Shown one piece after another: positions 63,640-64,000 of a DNA stretch of 64,000 bases. The position numbers were made by a program, and so were the translations under genes. Location of the stretch: contig OZ020491.1 in the NCBI GenBank assembly GCA_963971405.1, forward strand, positions 32,043,019-32,107,018, written 5' to 3'. The notes under the pieces were generated by a model. The model saw only the letters and a list, made by a program, of their open reading frames with translations, made no database searches and had not been told where the DNA came from. Source of the stretch: Psococerastis gibbosa (lineage: Eukaryota; Arthropoda; Insecta; Psocodea; Psocidae). Every line of letters starts with the position of its first letter. The stretch's first letter is position 1.

Positions 63640-63800
63640 CGATGACCAGGTGGTACCGTGCTAGCGCTTGTGCGAGTCTTTGCACGCCATGCAATCGGAG
63701 ACGTGTCGTACTCATCGCGGGTACTAACCCACAGAGGCGACTGAAAAGGTCAATCGGATACATTCATTAAATTGTTTGTATGCGATTAATCTTAAAAAAG
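63640..63800 (-). repeat. dispersed repeat U
   Basis: 'gacttcgatgaccaggtggt', 'cgcttgtgcgagtctttgca', 'cacagaggcgactgaaaagg'. Confidence 0.72.
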
Positions 63801-63828
63801 AAAAAAAAAACTTATACCTACTATATAA

Positions 63829-64000
63829 GGCGGGGATTCCACCGACCGGCTAGGGCTAAATACAAAAACGGTGACGTGGTAGGAGACATTCAAGACTTAG
63901 GCGGGGTTCCCACCGACCTCGCATTGCAGAATGCAAATGACATTGACTGAAATGTTTGTTTTCCTCTATGCCATAGTTAAAATTGATCAATGATCATACA
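63829..64000. mobile_element. FB-D foldback MITE, copy 6, cut by window end
   Basis: GGCGGGGATTCCACCGACC left end after TAA (63826-63828), then 'ggtgacgtggtaggagacat' and 'cctcgcattgcagaatgcaa'. The right half lies outside the window. Confidence 0.88.

Overview
This window looks like a gene-poor, repeat-packed piece of an animal (probably invertebrate) nuclear genome. It is AT-rich, and no host gene with a convincing exon structure could be found. Every open frame that resembles a known protein belongs to a retroelement. There are no operons, Shine-Dalgarno sites, rRNAs or CRISPR arrays. The combination of Penelope-like elements, non-LTR retrotransposon tails, tRNA-derived SINEs and many foldback MITEs points to a metazoan. 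Nothing seen fixes the phylum. Family names used here (REP-A, FB-D and so on) are my own labels; all comparisons were made by eye between copies inside the window.

Main content. (1) Penelope-like elements (PLEs) of two lineages. PLE-1 at 7751-9398 keeps a long open frame with a reverse transcriptase and a GIY-YIG endonuclease, is 5'-truncated, and sits in a foldback MITE between 9-bp target duplications. A second PLE-1 copy at 56082-56445 is only the 3' end, preceded by an 85-bp inverted copy of its own terminus, between 11-bp duplications. PLE-2 has a decayed endonuclease C-terminus (31866-32400) plus short copies at 5998-6236, 29511-29728, 39805-40020 and 48196-48383; several have inverted arms and clear 12-15 bp target duplications. 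(2) Non-LTR (LINE) remnants, nearly all 5'-truncated C-terminal pieces with simple-repeat tails: (ATT)n, (GATT)n, (TTCA)n, (GAA)n. One family ends in a conserved stem-loop just before the (ATT)n tail and forms chains in which one copy follows another in the tail repeat. (3) tRNA-derived SINEs: S1 (about ten copies), S2 (one intact nested copy), S3, and a tRNA-like repeat with a full cloverleaf. (4) DNA-transposon MITEs: hAT-like elements with 8-bp duplications (3235, 20099, 33160, 51311, possibly 38211), Harbinger-like foldbacks with TAA/TTA duplications (FB-D, FB-E, FB-F), and TA-flanked palindromes. (5) REP-A, an ~850-bp terminally inverted repeat in more than a dozen whole or partial copies. 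(6) REP-C, a (CAA)n-tailed repeat often used as a landing site. (7) Tandem arrays at 4103, 4728, 5755, 11577 and 12291.

Layout. 1-7230: REP-A copies, a hAT MITE, tandem duplications and a PLE-2 copy inside a complex tandem repeat. 7230-11960: LINE relic, the PLE-1 element inside FB-D, two more FB-D copies, then small palindromes. 12291-13840: 168-bp minisatellite flanked by LINE ends. 13840-22380: mostly unrecognised AT-rich DNA with MITEs at 16466, 20099, 21048 and 21184. 22379-25760: LINE, then a REP-C copy hit by FB-D and by SINE S2, and a tiny poly(A) retrocopy. 26000-33500: SINEs, PLE-2, tRNA-like repeats, FB-D and hAT. 34400-37700 and 45200-50010: REP-A clusters. 37690-44110 and 50464-54624: LINE tails, SINEs, REP-C. 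55000-64000: REP-C with the PLE-1 terminus inside, SINEs, and an FB-D copy cut by the window end.

The sequence is best read as a stack of nested insertions, so relative ages can be ordered: for example REP-C before FB-D and S2, FB-D before PLE-1, REP-C before the PLE-1 terminus.
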